Of a stretch of 64,000 nt of DNA, positions 9,856 through 20,168 are shown piece by piece. The stretch lies in contig JADQCB010000017.1 in NCBI GenBank assembly GCA_016278325.1, positions 1 to 64,000 on the forward strand, written 5' to 3'. Under the pieces are notes generated by a model. The model was not told the DNA's origin and did not search any database. It worked only from the letters and a program-made list of their open reading frames with translations. Made by a program: the position numbers and the translations under genes. Positions within the stretch are counted from its first letter, which is position 1. The number at the start of each line of letters is the position of its first letter. The DNA comes from Actibacterium sp. Its GTDB lineage: Bacteria; Pseudomonadota; Alphaproteobacteria; Rhodobacterales; Rhodobacteraceae.

Positions 9856-11019
9856 TCAGGCCGCGGGCATCCGCCGTTCGACCAGCTCTGCCCACCAGGA
9901 GCACCCCGCCGGGATCGCCTCGTCATTGAAGTTGTATTCCGGATGGTGCACCGCGGCCGTGTCGCCATTGCCCATCAGGATATAGGCGCCCGGCCGCGCG
10001 TTCAGCATGAAGGCGAAATCCTCGCCGCCCATGACCAGCGGCGCGTCGCGGCAATCGCCGGCGACTGCGCGGGCCACCTCGGCGGCGAAATCGGTTTCGG
10101 CCCCGGAATTCACCATCACCGGGTAATTGCGCTGATAGTCGACCATCGCGGTCGCGCCATAGGCCTCGGCGGTGGCCTCGGCCAGCCGGGTCAACCGCGT
10201 CTCGGCCAGGTCGTGCACGTCTGCGTCCAGGCTGCGCACCGTGCCCTTCATCGTGACCTTCTGGGGGATCACGTTGAACGCGGTCGAGGATGTCTGGAAA
10301 CTCGTGACCGAAACAACGACCTGTTCGACCGGGTCGACATTGCGGCTGGCGATCGATTGCAGCGCCAGCACGATATGGCTGGCGACGACGGTGGGGTCGA
10401 TCGTCTCGTGCGGTTTCGCAGCATGCCCGCCGCGGCCGGTGACGGTGATCCCGAACACATCGGTCGCGGCAAAGAACGGGCCTGGGCGAATCGCGAAACT
10501 GCCGGTCGGCTGTCCGGGCCAGTTGTGCAGGCCATAGACCTCCTGGATCGCGAACCGCTCCATCACGCCGTCATCGACCATTTCCCGGCCGCCACCGCCG
10601 CCCTCTTCGGCGGGTTGGAAGATGACCACCGCGGTGCCGTCGAAATTGCGCGTCTCGGCCAGGTATTTCGCGGCCCCCAGCAGCATCGCCGTATGCCCGT
10701 CATGGCCGCAGGCATGCATCGCCCCCGGCGTTTTCGAGGCGTAGTCGAGCCCCGTCGCCTCGTCTATCGGCAGCGCGTCCATGTCGGCGCGCAGGCCGAT
10801 CACCTTGCCGGATTTGTCCGACCTGCCCTTGATCACGCCGACCACCCCGGTTCGGCCGATCCCCTCGACCACCTCGTCGCAGCCGAATTCGCGCAGCAAT
10901 CCGGCCACGCGGGCCGCCGTGCGATGGGTGTCGAAAAGAATTTCCGGGTTTTCGTGGAAATCGCGTCGCCAGGCGGTGATCTCGTCGTGCAATTCGGCAA
11001 ACCGGTTCTTCACGGGCAT
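9856..11019 (-). CDS. M20 family amidohydrolase (hippurate hydrolase/aminoacylase-like)
   Basis: A 387-residue metallohydrolase of the M20D amidohydrolase family, which removes acyl groups from N-acyl amino acids or opens related amide bonds in the cytosol. Metal-ligand motifs are in place: LRADMDALPI, HACGHDGHT, the catalytic Glu pair in PAEEGGGG, and a C-terminal HHPEYNFND. The dimerisation insert is RGGHAAKPHETIDP. I chose ATG 11019, preceded by GAGAGAGGAAAG; the open frame continues upstream but without a family-like N-terminus. Substrate cannot be read from sequence: hippurate, N-acetyl amino acids and IAA conjugates all fit. It stands alone downstream of pntB on the same strand. Confidence 0.9.
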   Translation of the reverse strand: MPVKNRFAELHDEITAWRRDFHENPEILFDTHRTAARVAGLLREFGCDEVVEGIGRTGVVGVIKGRSDKSGKVIGLRADMDALPIDEATGLDYASKTPGAMHACGHDGHTAMLLGAAKYLAETRNFDGTAVVIFQPAEEGGGGGREMVDDGVMERFAIQEVYGLHNWPGQPTGSFAIRPGPFFAATDVFGITVTGRGGHAAKPHETIDPTVVASHIVLALQSIASRNVDPVEQVVVSVTSFQTSSTAFNVIPQKVTMKGTVRSLDADVHDLAETRLTRLAEATAEAYGATAMVDYQRNYPVMVNSGAETDFAAEVARAVAGDCRDAPLVMGGEDFAFMLNARPGAYILMGNGDTAAVHHPEYNFNDEAIPAGCSWWAELVERRMPAA

Positions 11020-11129
11020 GACAATCTTTCCTCTCTCCTGTCGCGCGCTCGGATGCCGACCGGCCATGGTTTGGTGTTTTCCGGATACAACAAAGCGTGC
11101 CGCGCGCATTGGTCGAGGTCAAGCGACAA

Positions 11130-11172
11130 GGCCGGAGAACCGGCCGCCCCGGCGGCGCGCTGCGCCGGGGCG
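11130..11172 (-). terminator. Double hairpin downstream of pntB
   Basis: On the minus strand after pntB there is a perfect 10-bp stem (11145-11154 with 11163-11172), then a 6-bp stem GGCCGG/CCGGCC (11130-11145, sharing the junction base) followed by TTGTCGCTT. It probably ends the pntAB transcript before the M20 gene. Confidence 0.5.
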
Positions 11173-11225
11173 TCCGGTTTCGTTCCGGCCCGCAGCGCGG
11201 ACCGCGAAAGTCGCAGATCGCCGCC

Positions 11226-12659
11226 TCAGCCCAGCAGCGCCAGCAGCTTTTCCACCGACGCCTTGGCATCGCCATAGAACATGCGCGTGTTCTCCTTGAA
11301 GAACAGCGGGTTCTCGATCCCCGAATAGCCGGTGCCCTGCCCCCGTTTCGACACGAAAACCTGCTTGGCCTTCCACACCTCGAGCACCGGCATCCCGGCG
11401 ATCGGGCTGTTGGGGTCGTCCTGCGCGGCCGGGTTCACGATGTCGTTCGAACCGATCACGATCGCAACGTCGGTTTCGGGGAAATCCGCGTTGATCTCGT
11501 CCATCTCCAGCACGATGTCATAGGGCACCTTGGCTTCGGCCAGCAGCACGTTCATGTGCCCCGGCAGGCGCCCGGCGACGGGATGGATCGCGAAGCGCAC
11601 GGTCTTGCCCTGCGCGCGCAGCTTCCGCGTCAGTTCGCTGACCGCGTTCTGCGCCTGCGCCACCGCCATGCCATAGCCCGGCACGATGATCACGCTGTCG
11701 GCCTCCTCCAGCGCCGCGGCGACGCCATCGGCCTCGACCGAGATCATCTCGCCCTCCATCTCGGCGGCCGGGCCCTGCGTGTTGCCGAAGCCGCCCAGGA
11801 TCACGCTGATGAACTTGCGATTCATCGCGCGGCACATGATGTAGGACAGGATCGCGCCGGAAGAGCCCACAAGCGCCCCGGTCACGATCAGCAGGTCGTT
11901 GCCCAGAGTGAAACCGATGGCCGCCGCCGCCCAGCCCGAATAGCTGTTGAGCATCGACACCACCACCGGCATGTCGGCGCCGCCGATGCCCATGATCAGG
12001 TGATAACCGATGAAGAAGGCCAGCAGCGTCATCGCGATCAGCGTCCAGATCCCCGCGCCGCCGAAATACAGGATCAGCAGGATCGCCGAGATGATCGCCG
12101 CGCCCGCGTTCAGCATGTGGCCGCCGGGCAGCTTCTTGGCCTTGCCGTCCACCTTGCCGGCCAGCTTGCCGAAGGCGACGACCGAACCGGTGAAGGTCAC
12201 GGCGCCTATGAAGATGCCCAGGAACACCTCGACCCGCAGGATCGCGATTTCCACCGGCGACTTGTGCGCCAGAACCGCGGCAAAGCCGGTCAGGGCCTGG
12301 CGCGCGCTTTCATCCATCGCCATGACGCGGCCAAGTTCGATATCGGCGTTGAAGCCGATGAACACCGCCGCAAGGCCGACGAAACTGTGCAGCGCGGCCA
12401 CCAGCTGCGGCATCTCGGTCATCTCGACGCGCCGCGCGACCTCGTAACCGGCATAGGCGCCGATCGCCACGGCCGGGATCAGCAGCCACCAGGTGCCGAT
12501 GCCCGGGCCGAACACGGTGCCGATAATGGCGATCGCCATGCCGACGATGCCATACCAGACCGCGCGCTTGGCGCTTTCCTGGCCCGACAGCCCGCCCAGG
12601 CTGAGGATGAAGAGAACGGCAGCCGAGATATAGGCCGCGGAAACGATTCCGATAGACAT
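11226..12659 (-). CDS. pntB: NAD(P) transhydrogenase subunit beta
   Basis: A 477-residue inner-membrane subunit of the proton-translocating transhydrogenase, which reduces NADP+ with NADH using the proton gradient. Roughly eight or nine hydrophobic helices span residues 1-260. The C-terminal cytosolic NADP(H)-binding domain III shows [16 protein letters not shown] and [23 protein letters not shown]. It follows pntA by 13 bases in one operon. It complements the fused alpha subunit that carries domain I and the first membrane helices. Confidence 0.96.
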   Translation of the reverse strand: MSIGIVSAAYISAAVLFILSLGGLSGQESAKRAVWYGIVGMAIAIIGTVFGPGIGTWWLLIPAVAIGAYAGYEVARRVEMTEMPQLVAALHSFVGLAAVFIGFNADIELGRVMAMDESARQALTGFAAVLAHKSPVEIAILRVEVFLGIFIGAVTFTGSVVAFGKLAGKVDGKAKKLPGGHMLNAGAAIISAILLILYFGGAGIWTLIAMTLLAFFIGYHLIMGIGGADMPVVVSMLNSYSGWAAAAIGFTLGNDLLIVTGALVGSSGAILSYIMCRAMNRKFISVILGGFGNTQGPAAEMEGEMISVEADGVAAALEEADSVIIVPGYGMAVAQAQNAVSELTRKLRAQGKTVRFAIHPVAGRLPGHMNVLLAEAKVPYDIVLEMDEINADFPETDVAIVIGSNDIVNPAAQDDPNSPIAGMPVLEVWKAKQVFVSKRGQGTGYSGIENPLFFKENTRMFYGDAKASVEKLLALLG

Positions 12660-12672
12660 TGTTCCGCCCCCT

Positions 12673-14244
12673 TCAGGATTTCTGGAACATGGCGAGCATC
12701 CGGCGTGTCACCAGGAAGCCCCCCACGACGTTGATGGTGGCGATCAACACCGAGATTGCCGCCAGGATCGTGACCAGCGCATTTCCCGATCCGATCTGAA
12801 GCAGCGCGCCAAGGATGATGATCCCGGAAATCGCGTTGGTCACCGCCATCAGAGGCGTATGCAGCGAATGGCTGACATTCCAGATCACCTGGAAGCCGAC
12901 GAAACAGGCCAGCACGAAAACGATGAAATGGCTCATGAAGCTTTCCGGGGCGAAGCTGCCGATCAGCAGCATCAGCACACCGCCCGCGACAAGCATGCCG
13001 ACCTGGCTTTTCGTCTGCGCCTTGAAGGCGGCAACTTCCTGCGCCCGCTTCTCTTCGGGGGTAAGTTCTTTCTGCTTTTCCCTGGGCTTGGCGGCAATCG
13101 CCTTCACCTTGGGCGGCGGCGGGGGATAGGTGATCTCGCCCGCATGGCACACCGTCGCGCCGCGGATCACGTCATCCTCCATGTCGTGATCGACCTTGCC
13201 ATCCTTTTCCGGCGTCAGGTCGGTCATCATGTGACGGATATTGCTGGCATAAAGCGACGAGGCCTGCGTGGCCATGCGGCTGGGGAAATCGGTATAACCC
13301 ACGATGGTCACACCATTGTCGGTGACGATCTTCTCGTCGGGCCGGGTCAGGTCGCAATTGCCGCCCTTCTCGGCGGCCAGATCCACGATCACCGAGCCGC
13401 GCTTCATCGCCTTGACCATGTCCTCGGTCCACAGCTTCGGCGCGGGCCGGCCGGGGATCAGGGCGGTGGTGATGACGATGTCCATGTCCGGGGCCAGCTC
13501 GCGGAATTTTTCCAGTTGCTTTTCACGAAATTCCGGGCTCGAGGGCGCCGCATATCCGCCGGTGGCGGCGCCATCCTGCGTTTCCTCCTCGAAATCGAGA
13601 TAGACGAACTCGGCGCCCATGCTCTCGATCTGCTCGGCAACTTCGGGGCGCACGTCGAAGGCATAGGTGATCGCGCCCAGGCTGGTGGCGGTGCCGATCG
13701 CGGCAAGCCCGGCCACGCCGGCGCCCACCACCAGCACTTTCGCCGGCGGCACCTTGCCCGCCGCCGTCACCTGGCCGGTGAAGAAGCGGCCGAAATTGTT
13801 GCCCGCCTCGATCACCGCGCGGTACCCCGCGATATTGGCCATCGAGGACAGCGCATCCATCTTCTGCGCCCGGCTGATCCGCGGGACCATGTCCATCGCG
13901 ATCACGCTGGCCCCCTTGGAGCGGCAAAGCTCCAGCAGTTCTTCGTTCTGGGCCGGCCAGAAGAACGAGATCAGCGTCTTCTTCCCGGTCAGGCGCTTGG
14001 CCTCGGTCTCGGACGGTTCGCGAACCTTCACGATCACGTCGGCGGCCTTCCACAGGGCGGCGGGCGTCTTGACGATCTCGACCCCGGCCTCCTGGTAAAC
14101 CGCGTCCGGGAACCCGGCCTTTTCGCCGGCGCCGGTCTCGATGGCGCAGTCATAGCCCAGCTTTTGCAATTGCTGTGCCGATTCGGGGGTCATGGCGACG
14201 CGCGCCTCCCCCGCATATATTTCCTTCGGTGCCCCGATTTTCAC
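12673..14244 (-). CDS. pntA: NAD(P) transhydrogenase subunit alpha (fused alpha1-alpha2)
   Basis: A 523-residue subunit. Residues 1-370 form the NAD(H)-binding domain I, beginning [20 protein letters not shown] with the nucleotide-binding loop [13 protein letters not shown] near 170-182. A proline- and charge-rich hinge (YPPPPPK, then [11 protein letters not shown]) leads to about four C-terminal hydrophobic helices. Many alphaproteobacteria split this protein into PntAA and PntAB; here both parts are in one frame, as in E. coli. It is first in the pntAB operon. The gene is divergent from kynU across a 188-base gap. Confidence 0.96.
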   Translation of the reverse strand: MKIGAPKEIYAGEARVAMTPESAQQLQKLGYDCAIETGAGEKAGFPDAVYQEAGVEIVKTPAALWKAADVIVKVREPSETEAKRLTGKKTLISFFWPAQNEELLELCRSKGASVIAMDMVPRISRAQKMDALSSMANIAGYRAVIEAGNNFGRFFTGQVTAAGKVPPAKVLVVGAGVAGLAAIGTATSLGAITYAFDVRPEVAEQIESMGAEFVYLDFEEETQDGAATGGYAAPSSPEFREKQLEKFRELAPDMDIVITTALIPGRPAPKLWTEDMVKAMKRGSVIVDLAAEKGGNCDLTRPDEKIVTDNGVTIVGYTDFPSRMATQASSLYASNIRHMMTDLTPEKDGKVDHDMEDDVIRGATVCHAGEITYPPPPPKVKAIAAKPREKQKELTPEEKRAQEVAAFKAQTKSQVGMLVAGGVLMLLIGSFAPESFMSHFIVFVLACFVGFQVIWNVSHSLHTPLMAVTNAISGIIILGALLQIGSGNALVTILAAISVLIATINVVGGFLVTRRMLAMFQKS

Positions 14245-14304
14245 GTTCTGAATCCCTCTCGTTCACGCGCGACGGTTTGTCACCATTCGTCCGGATGTTC
14301 TTAT

Positions 14305-14319
14305 CATTGCGCAACAATG
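14305..14319. promoter_or_regulatory. Palindromic operator candidate between pntA and kynU
   Basis: CATTG-CGCAA-CAATG is a 15-base interrupted palindrome, itself containing the palindrome TTGCGCAA. It lies 114 bases upstream of kynU and 60 bases upstream of pntA. Lrp/AsnC-type regulators control many kyn operons, so an operator is plausible, but no regulator gene is nearby. Confidence 0.35.
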
Positions 14320-14432
14320 TTTCACAACCCGGTGTTCGAGTCCCGATGGCACGTTGCGAAGCGGCCAATCCGATTGCGATTGCGCCGCCGCGGTTTCGCG
14401 ATAGGCTTCGCGCCAAAACCACGGAGGGACGA

Positions 14433-15626
14433 ATGACCGATTTCGACGCCACGCGGGCGATGTTTCACCTGCCCGACGGCGTGATCTATCTCGACGGCAA
14501 CTCGCTGGGTCCGTTGCCCGTCGCCGCCGCCGCGCGCGTGGCGCGCACCATCGGCGCCGAGTGGGGCGACATGCTGATCTCGGGCTGGAATCGCGCCGGC
14601 TGGATGGAGATGCCGGCGCGGCTGGGCGACCGGATCGGCCGGCTGATCGGTGCCGAACCGGGCCATGTGGTGCTGGGCGACACGCTGTCGATCAAGGTTT
14701 ACCAAGCCCTGGCCTCGGCCCTGGAAATGACCCCCGGGAAACGGATAATCCTCAGCGATACCGGCAATTTCCCCACCGATCTTTACATGGCCGAGGGGCT
14801 GGTTCGCACGCTCGGAAACGGCTATGCGCTCAAGACCGTGGCGCCGGAGGACGTGGCCGGCCACATCACCGACGAGATCGCCGTTCTGATGCTGACCGAG
14901 GTGGATTATCGTACCGGGCGCAAGCACGACATGGCGGCGCTGACGGCAAAGGCCCATGCGGCCGGCGCGCTGGCGGTCTGGGACCTGGCGCATTCCGCCG
15001 GGGCGCTGCCGGTCGATGTCGCCGGTGGCGGCGCGGATTTCGCGGTGGGCTGCACCTACAAGTATCTCAATTCCGGCCCCGGCGGGCCGGCCTTCATCTA
15101 TGTCGCGCCGCGCCATGCCGAGACCGCCCGCCCGGCCCTTTCCGGCTGGCTCGGGCATCAGGCCCCGTTCGCCTTCGATCTGGACTATCGCCCCGGCCAG
15201 GGCGTCGAGCGGATGCGCGTGGGCACCCCGCCGGTGTTGCAGATGGCCGCGCTGGAGGCCGCGCTGGATGTATGGGACCATGCCGATATTGCCGATATCC
15301 GCGCAAGATCCGTGGAGCTGAGCGAGCTGTTCATCCGCGAGGTCGAGGCGCGCTGCCCCGATCTTGCGCTGGCCTCGCCGCGCGACCCGCAGCAGCGCGG
15401 AAGCCAGGTTTCCTTCCGCTTCCCCGATGGCTACGCGGTGATGCAGGCGTTGATTTCGCGCGGCGTGATCGGCGATTTCCGCGCCCCCGACATCATGCGA
15501 TTCGGCTTCACCCCGCTTTACCTGCAACCGGGCGAGGTGATCCGCGCCGCCGAGATCATGGAAGAGGTGATGGCCGGCCGGCTTTGGGACCGCCCCGAAT
15601 TCAGGACCCGCGCGAGGGTGACATGA
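14433..15626 (+). CDS. kynU: Kynureninase
   Basis: A 397-residue PLP enzyme that cleaves kynurenine to anthranilate and alanine in tryptophan catabolism. The fold-type I features are visible: [11 protein letters not shown] at the N-terminus, the D-x-x-H region [14 protein letters not shown], and the Schiff-base lysine K210 in [16 protein letters not shown]. The ATG is preceded by GGAGGGA. Its stop codon overlaps the kynA start (ATGA), so the two are translationally coupled. kynB (kynurenine formamidase), the usual third partner, is not in the operon. Confidence 0.96.
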   Translation: MTDFDATRAMFHLPDGVIYLDGNSLGPLPVAAAARVARTIGAEWGDMLISGWNRAGWMEMPARLGDRIGRLIGAEPGHVVLGDTLSIKVYQALASALEMTPGKRIILSDTGNFPTDLYMAEGLVRTLGNGYALKTVAPEDVAGHITDEIAVLMLTEVDYRTGRKHDMAALTAKAHAAGALAVWDLAHSAGALPVDVAGGGADFAVGCTYKYLNSGPGGPAFIYVAPRHAETARPALSGWLGHQAPFAFDLDYRPGQGVERMRVGTPPVLQMAALEAALDVWDHADIADIRARSVELSELFIREVEARCPDLALASPRDPQQRGSQVSFRFPDGYAVMQALISRGVIGDFRAPDIMRFGFTPLYLQPGEVIRAAEIMEEVMAGRLWDRPEFRTRARVT

Positions 15627-16459
15627 GCGATCCGCTGAACCCGGAACGGGACGGGGCGCAGATGTCGTTCGACGGGCGCATGTCCTATGGCGATTATCTG
15701 CACCTGGACGCCCTGCTGGGCGCACAGGTCCCGATCAGCGATGCCCATGACGAGATGCTGTTCATCGTTCAGCACCAGACATCGGAGCTGTGGATGCGGC
15801 TGGCGCTGCACGAACTGGGCGCGGCGCGCAGCGCGATCGCAAGGGGCGAACTGCGCCCGGGATTCAAGCTGCTGTCCCGCGTGGCGCGCATTTTCGAACA
15901 GCTCAACGGCGCCTGGGACGTGCTGCGCACCATGACCCCGTCGGATTACACCACCTTTCGCGACGCGCTGGGGCAAAGCTCGGGCTTCCAGTCCTGGCAA
16001 TATCGGCTGATCGAGTTCACCCTGGGCAACCGCAACGCGGCGATGCTGAAACCGCATGAGCACCGTCGCGACATCGTCGAAAGACTGAGGGCGGAACTGG
16101 CGCGACCGTCGCTTTACGACGTGGCGCTGGGGCGACTGGCGGCAGACGGGTTTTCGATTCCGCAAGCAGTGCTGTCGCGCGACCTTGCCCAGCCCTACAG
16201 GCCGGATCCGGGGGTCGAGGCGGCCTGGTCACGGGTCTATGCGACGCCCGAGGCGTATTGGGAATTATACGAACTGGCCGAGAAGCTGGTCGATTTCGAG
16301 GATTATTTCCGGCGCTGGCGCTTCAACCACATCACCACGGTCGAACGGGTGATCGGGTTCAAGCGCGGCACCGGCGGCACCTCGGGGGTGGCCTATCTGA
16401 AGCGGATGCTGGAGGTCGAGCTGTTTCCCGAGCTCTGGCATTTGCGCACCGGGTTATGA
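15623..16459 (+). CDS. kynA: Tryptophan 2,3-dioxygenase
   Basis: A 278-residue heme dioxygenase that opens the indole ring of tryptophan to give N-formylkynurenine. Diagnostic stretches are [33 protein letters not shown] and [23 protein letters not shown]236 in the last corresponds to the proximal heme ligand of the family. The start overlaps kynU by four bases and its end overlaps the next gene by four bases. Length is normal for the bacterial enzyme. Confidence 0.96.
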   Translation: MSDPLNPERDGAQMSFDGRMSYGDYLHLDALLGAQVPISDAHDEMLFIVQHQTSELWMRLALHELGAARSAIARGELRPGFKLLSRVARIFEQLNGAWDVLRTMTPSDYTTFRDALGQSSGFQSWQYRLIEFTLGNRNAAMLKPHEHRRDIVERLRAELARPSLYDVALGRLAADGFSIPQAVLSRDLAQPYRPDPGVEAAWSRVYATPEAYWELYELAEKLVDFEDYFRRWRFNHITTVERVIGFKRGTGGTSGVAYLKRMLEVELFPELWHLRTGL

Positions 16460-16950
16460 GCGGCCGACCGATCATCCGGCGCGGCCGGCCCGGTGACGGG
16501 CCGGCCGCGCGGGCGGTGTTCCATGCCGCCGTTCATGATGGGGCCGCGGCGCATTACAGCGCGGCCGAACGCGCTGCCTGGGCGCCCGGCCCCGATATGC
16601 CGGCGGATTGGGAAACACGCCTTCTGGCGGGCACCTGCCTGATCGCCCAGGACCGGCTGGGCCGCGTGACCGGGTTCATGACGCTGGCCGATGACGGGTT
16701 CCTGGATTATGCCTATGTTCTGCCCCGCGTGATGGGCAAGGGCGTGGCCGGCGCGCTTTACGATGCGCTCGAACAACGGGCGCGGCGGGCCGGGATTCCC
16801 ACGCTGAGCACCGAGGCCAGCCATCTTGCGCAGCGGTTCCTGGCGCGGCGCGGCTGGCGCGTGATCGCCCGGCAAAGCGTGATTCGCAACGGCGTGGCGC
16901 TGACCAATTTCCGCATGGAAAAGCGGCTGGACCAGGCCCCGCCCCGCTGA
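16456..16950 (+). CDS. GNAT family N-acetyltransferase
   Basis: A 164-residue GCN5-related acetyltransferase. The acetyl-CoA-binding motif A is recognisable as [25 protein letters not shown], and the sequence ends in the typical beta6-beta7 region with [20 protein letters not shown]. It starts within the kynA stop codon (ATGA overlap), so it belongs to the kyn operon. Substrate is unknown; an aromatic amine or amino acid from the kynurenine pathway is a guess from position only. Confidence 0.85.
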   Translation: MSGRPIIRRGRPGDGPAARAVFHAAVHDGAAAHYSAAERAAWAPGPDMPADWETRLLAGTCLIAQDRLGRVTGFMTLADDGFLDYAYVLPRVMGKGVAGALYDALEQRARRAGIPTLSTEASHLAQRFLARRGWRVIARQSVIRNGVALTNFRMEKRLDQAPPR

Positions 16951-17175
16951 ACCGCGCCGCCGTCGTCGCCGCCGCGTGCCAATAATTTTCCCTTTTTCGG
17001 CCGCAGCTTGCGCCGGTTGGGCCATCGCCCCGCCGCAATCGGTTCTTAAACAGTCACAGGATAGGGTGACGGTCGATCGCGTCGCAGGCCCCGTGCCCGC
17101 CCGCGCAAGGAAGGCGGCATGGCAGGGGCCATCGCCGTCAGGACCGCGTGCAAACACGAGCGAGTGAAACAGGCA

Positions 17176-19446
17176 ATGCCGCGCTACAATATCCGCTTTT
17201 ACGATCAGGATCCCTCGGGGCAGTTGCCCTGGTGGCCGGGCGGATCGTTCACCTGGACCGGCCCCGCGGCCGCGGATGGCAAGGCGACAATCACCGACGA
17301 CGATCTGACCCTGGACGACGACAATAACGGCAATGAATCCGCGACCGGCGACGTCATCCTGGGCGGCAACACGTCCTCCGGCGCGAATGTCGATGCCGAG
17401 GCGAGCTGGACCGTGCGCGACACCGTGACCGGGGAAACCTTCGACATCGTCCGCCTTGAGGTCGAGAATGGCGGTGCGGCGGGCAATTACACGCTGTCGG
17501 AAAAGCCCCTGGTTCCCGGTCGCGCCTACGAAGTGCAGGATTTCACCTCCAACCCGAACGCGGATTGGGGAAATCCGGCCTTTGCCGCGACGGATTACAG
17601 CTCTGTGGACAATGTCGTCGAGGGGACCGGCGGCGATGACACGATCGACGCGGGGTTTCACGGCGATCCCGACGGGGACATGGTCGATGGCGGTTTCGGC
17701 ACCGGGGCGAATGGCAATGACGACGTGATCGAGGCCGGGGCCGGCGCCGACAGGGTCGAGGCCGGCGCGGGCGACGACACGGTGCATGGCGGCAGCGGAG
17801 CGGACGAGATTTCCGGCGGCGCGGGAAACGACATTCTTTTCGGCGACGGCGACGGCGGCGGGGCCGCAGGAACGGAAACGCTCCACTGGTCGTCCCAGGG
17901 CAGCGATGGCACAGACCTGTCCGCCGGCTTCACCCAGGCCACCGGCCGCGTTGATGTCAGCGTTTCATTTGTCGATGACGGCGACAACCGCCCGAGCTTC
18001 GAGGTGGAAAGCTCCGACCCGATCCATACCGCACCGGGCGAGACGCTCGCGACGCAGTCCTCTCTCTATCTCTTCGGCGCAGGCGACGAGGCGACATCGA
18101 CGACGCGCCTCGATTTCGCGGCGGCCTCGGGCTCGGGCGTCGCCGACAGCGTCAACAATGTCCGGTTCCGGATCAGCGACATCGATTCATCGGCCCGCAA
18201 CCATCTCGATTCGGTGACGATCAACGCCTATGATTCCGACGGAAACCAGCTGCCGGTCACGATCACGGCCGACGGCAACGACACTGTCACGGGCCAGACC
18301 ATCGCGGCCGGAGACAGCCTCGATTCACCGGACGAGGCGCGCGGCGCTGCCCTGGTCGAGATCGCGGGGCCGGTGAGTTCGGTCGAGATCAGCTATGCCA
18401 ATATGGAAGACCCGCGGGGCAACGCCGCCGGCACGCACGCGATCAATGTCAGCGACATCCAGTTCGATCCGGTCCCCTTGCCCGACACCGCATCCGGAAC
18501 ATCGGGCGCGGACAGGATCGACGGTGGCGACGGCGACGATCTTGTCGATGGCGGCACCGGTGACGACATCCTGTCGGGCGGCGCCGGTGCCGACCGGATC
18601 AGCGGTGGCGCGGGCAACGACACGCTTGACCTGACAACGGGCGACACGGCGACAGGTGGCGATGGCGACGACATTTTTCGCATATCCGGTCCGGGCGCGG
18701 CGCCGGGCAATGTCGATATCGACGGCGGCACCAACGGTGCTGCTGGCGACACGATCGATTTTCGCGGCCTGCTCGGCCCGGACGACATCGCCTATGACCC
18801 GTATGACGGAACCGGCAGCCGCTCGGGCAGCGCGACGTTGTCGGACGGGTCGGTTGTCACCTTTTCGGGGATGGAGAACGTGGTTATCTGCTTTGTGGCG
18901 GATACCCGCATCCTGACACCGGCGGGCGAACGTCCGGTCCAGGATCTGCGGCCCGGCGACAAGGTGCTGACCGCCGACAACGGGGTTCAGACATTGCGCT
19001 GGGTCGGACAGCGCACGGTGCCCGCGAAGGACCGGTTGGCCCCGATCCGGATCCGCCAGGGACATCTGGACAACGGCCGCGATCTGCTGGTCTCGCCCCA
19101 GCACCGGATGCTGCTGGGCGGCTACCGCGCGCAGTTGCTCTTCGGCGAGGGCGAGGTGCTGGTCCCGGCGGTTCACCTGGTCGACGGCGAAAGCGTCATC
19201 CGGGAAACCGGCGCAACGGTGACATATGTTCACCTGGCCTTCGACCGGCACGAGGTCATCTTCGCCGAAGGCATCCGCACCGAAAGCTTCCATCCCGGCC
19301 ATGTCGGGCTCGAAGGGATCGACGGGGCCTGTCGCGAAGAGCTGTTCCGCATCTTCCCCGAACTGCGCTCGGACCCGGGCGCCTTCGGCCCGGCCAGCCG
19401 GCGCAGCCTGAAACGGCACGAGGCGCTGGCCCTGCGCGCCCTGTGA
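17176..19446 (+). CDS. RTX-repeat protein with C-terminal Hint domain, probably type I secreted
   Basis: A 756-residue, very acidic protein with no Sec signal peptide. Glycine/aspartate nonapeptide repeats of RTX type (for example GGSGADEISGGAGNDILFGDG) occur in two blocks, about residues 150-230 and 435-510, flanking a beta-rich stretch. From about residue 571 a Hint_2-type domain follows: CFVADTRILTPAGERPVQDLRPGDKVLTADNG, then SPQHRMLLGG. RTX repeats bind calcium during type I export. The catalytic-type Cys starts the Hint domain, but no C-extein with an intein-type junction is evident. I chose ATG 17176 (PRYNIRFYDQD); ATG 17119 is preceded by a better ribosome-binding site (AAGGAAGG) and would add 19 residues. 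No type I exporter genes are nearby. Confidence 0.85.
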   Translation: MPRYNIRFYDQDPSGQLPWWPGGSFTWTGPAAADGKATITDDDLTLDDDNNGNESATGDVILGGNTSSGANVDAEASWTVRDTVTGETFDIVRLEVENGGAAGNYTLSEKPLVPGRAYEVQDFTSNPNADWGNPAFAATDYSSVDNVVEGTGGDDTIDAGFHGDPDGDMVDGGFGTGANGNDDVIEAGAGADRVEAGAGDDTVHGGSGADEISGGAGNDILFGDGDGGGAAGTETLHWSSQGSDGTDLSAGFTQATGRVDVSVSFVDDGDNRPSFEVESSDPIHTAPGETLATQSSLYLFGAGDEATSTTRLDFAAASGSGVADSVNNVRFRISDIDSSARNHLDSVTINAYDSDGNQLPVTITADGNDTVTGQTIAAGDSLDSPDEARGAALVEIAGPVSSVEISYANMEDPRGNAAGTHAINVSDIQFDPVPLPDTASGTSGADRIDGGDGDDLVDGGTGDDILSGGAGADRISGGAGNDTLDLTTGDTATGGDGDDIFRISGPGAAPGNVDIDGGTNGAAGDTIDFRGLLGPDDIAYDPYDGTGSRSGSATLSDGSVVTFSGMENVVICFVADTRILTPAGERPVQDLRPGDKVLTADNGVQTLRWVGQRTVPAKDRLAPIRIRQGHLDNGRDLLVSPQHRMLLGGYRAQLLFGEGEVLVPAVHLVDGESVIRETGATVTYVHLAFDRHEVIFAEGIRTESFHPGHVGLEGIDGACREELFRIFPELRSDPGAFGPASRRSLKRHEALALRAL

Positions 19447-19459
19447 CCCTGCGGCCGGA

Positions 19460-20143
19460 TCAAAGCAACCGGTCGTAATCCGAGACCAGCAGGTGCAGCG
19501 GCGGCACATCCTCGTCGATCTCGGCGAAACGGCCGACCGGATCGCGGAAGATGTTGTCGTTCAGGTCGTCGTTCACGGTCGAAACCTCGCCGATCAGCAC
19601 ATCGCCCCCTTCGCCCCAGAAGGCGTGCCAGTCGCCGGGCATCAATGTGACGCTTTCGCCCGGGGCAAGCGTCAGCACCTCGCCGGGCGCGAATGTCCGC
19701 GCGATCCCGTCGCACAGCACGGTGCCGCCCGCGTCCGGGTCGAAATCGCCCCGCGCGTCCGAACCGAAGAGCTGCACCGCAAGCGTCGCCCCGGCGCGAT
19801 TGATGATATCCTCGGCCTTGACCCGGTGGCGGTGCATGGGGCTGAGCTGATCGTGGCGCGAGATCAGCAGCTTTTCGGCATAGCACATGCCGCGCCCGTT
19901 TTGCAGATCGGCCAGCCGGCCGTTGCGCAGGGTGAACAGGAACAGCCCCATCCGGTCGAAATCTTCCAGCCCATAGTCGGTTATGTCCCAGCCCATGCGC
20001 CCCTCGATCACGCGCGAAAGCCGGTCCTTGCCGGCGCGCATCTCGGCCGGGGTGAACCAGGCGAAAGGCGGCAGGCTGATGCCGAAGGAACGGATGAACT
20101 CGTCGGCCGAGGCCATGATCTGGTTGATACGGGAGCGTTTCAT
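19460..20143 (-). CDS. D-lyxose ketol-isomerase family sugar isomerase
   Basis: A 227-residue cupin-fold isomerase of the D-lyxose isomerase family, which interconverts D-lyxose and D-xylulose and also mannose and fructose. Metal-binding residues are visible in SPMHRHRVKAEDIINR (HxH and Glu) and in MPGDWHAFWGEGGDV (His). The start MKRSRINQIMASADEFI fits the family; the open frame extends further upstream without support. It sits 25 bases downstream of a flavodoxin gene on the same strand, convergent with the RTX-Hint gene. No sugar transporter or kinase is adjacent, so the physiological substrate is unclear. Confidence 0.88.
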   Translation of the reverse strand: MKRSRINQIMASADEFIRSFGISLPPFAWFTPAEMRAGKDRLSRVIEGRMGWDITDYGLEDFDRMGLFLFTLRNGRLADLQNGRGMCYAEKLLISRHDQLSPMHRHRVKAEDIINRAGATLAVQLFGSDARGDFDPDAGGTVLCDGIARTFAPGEVLTLAPGESVTLMPGDWHAFWGEGGDVLIGEVSTVNDDLNDNIFRDPVGRFAEIDEDVPPLHLLVSDYDRLL

Positions 20144-20168
20144 TCCCCGGCCCGTTCCTGCCCCCCCA

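Noticed and set aside
9637-11277. 546-codon plus-strand frame across the pstB downstream gap and the M20 gene
   Set aside because: Most of it is antisense to the amidohydrolase; the first 70 codons in the gap are arginine-rich and lack a ribosome-binding site.
14331-14346. tRNA T-arm-like GTTCGAGTCC upstream of kynU
   Set aside because: The flanking five-base arms do not pair and no acceptor, D or anticodon arms are present.
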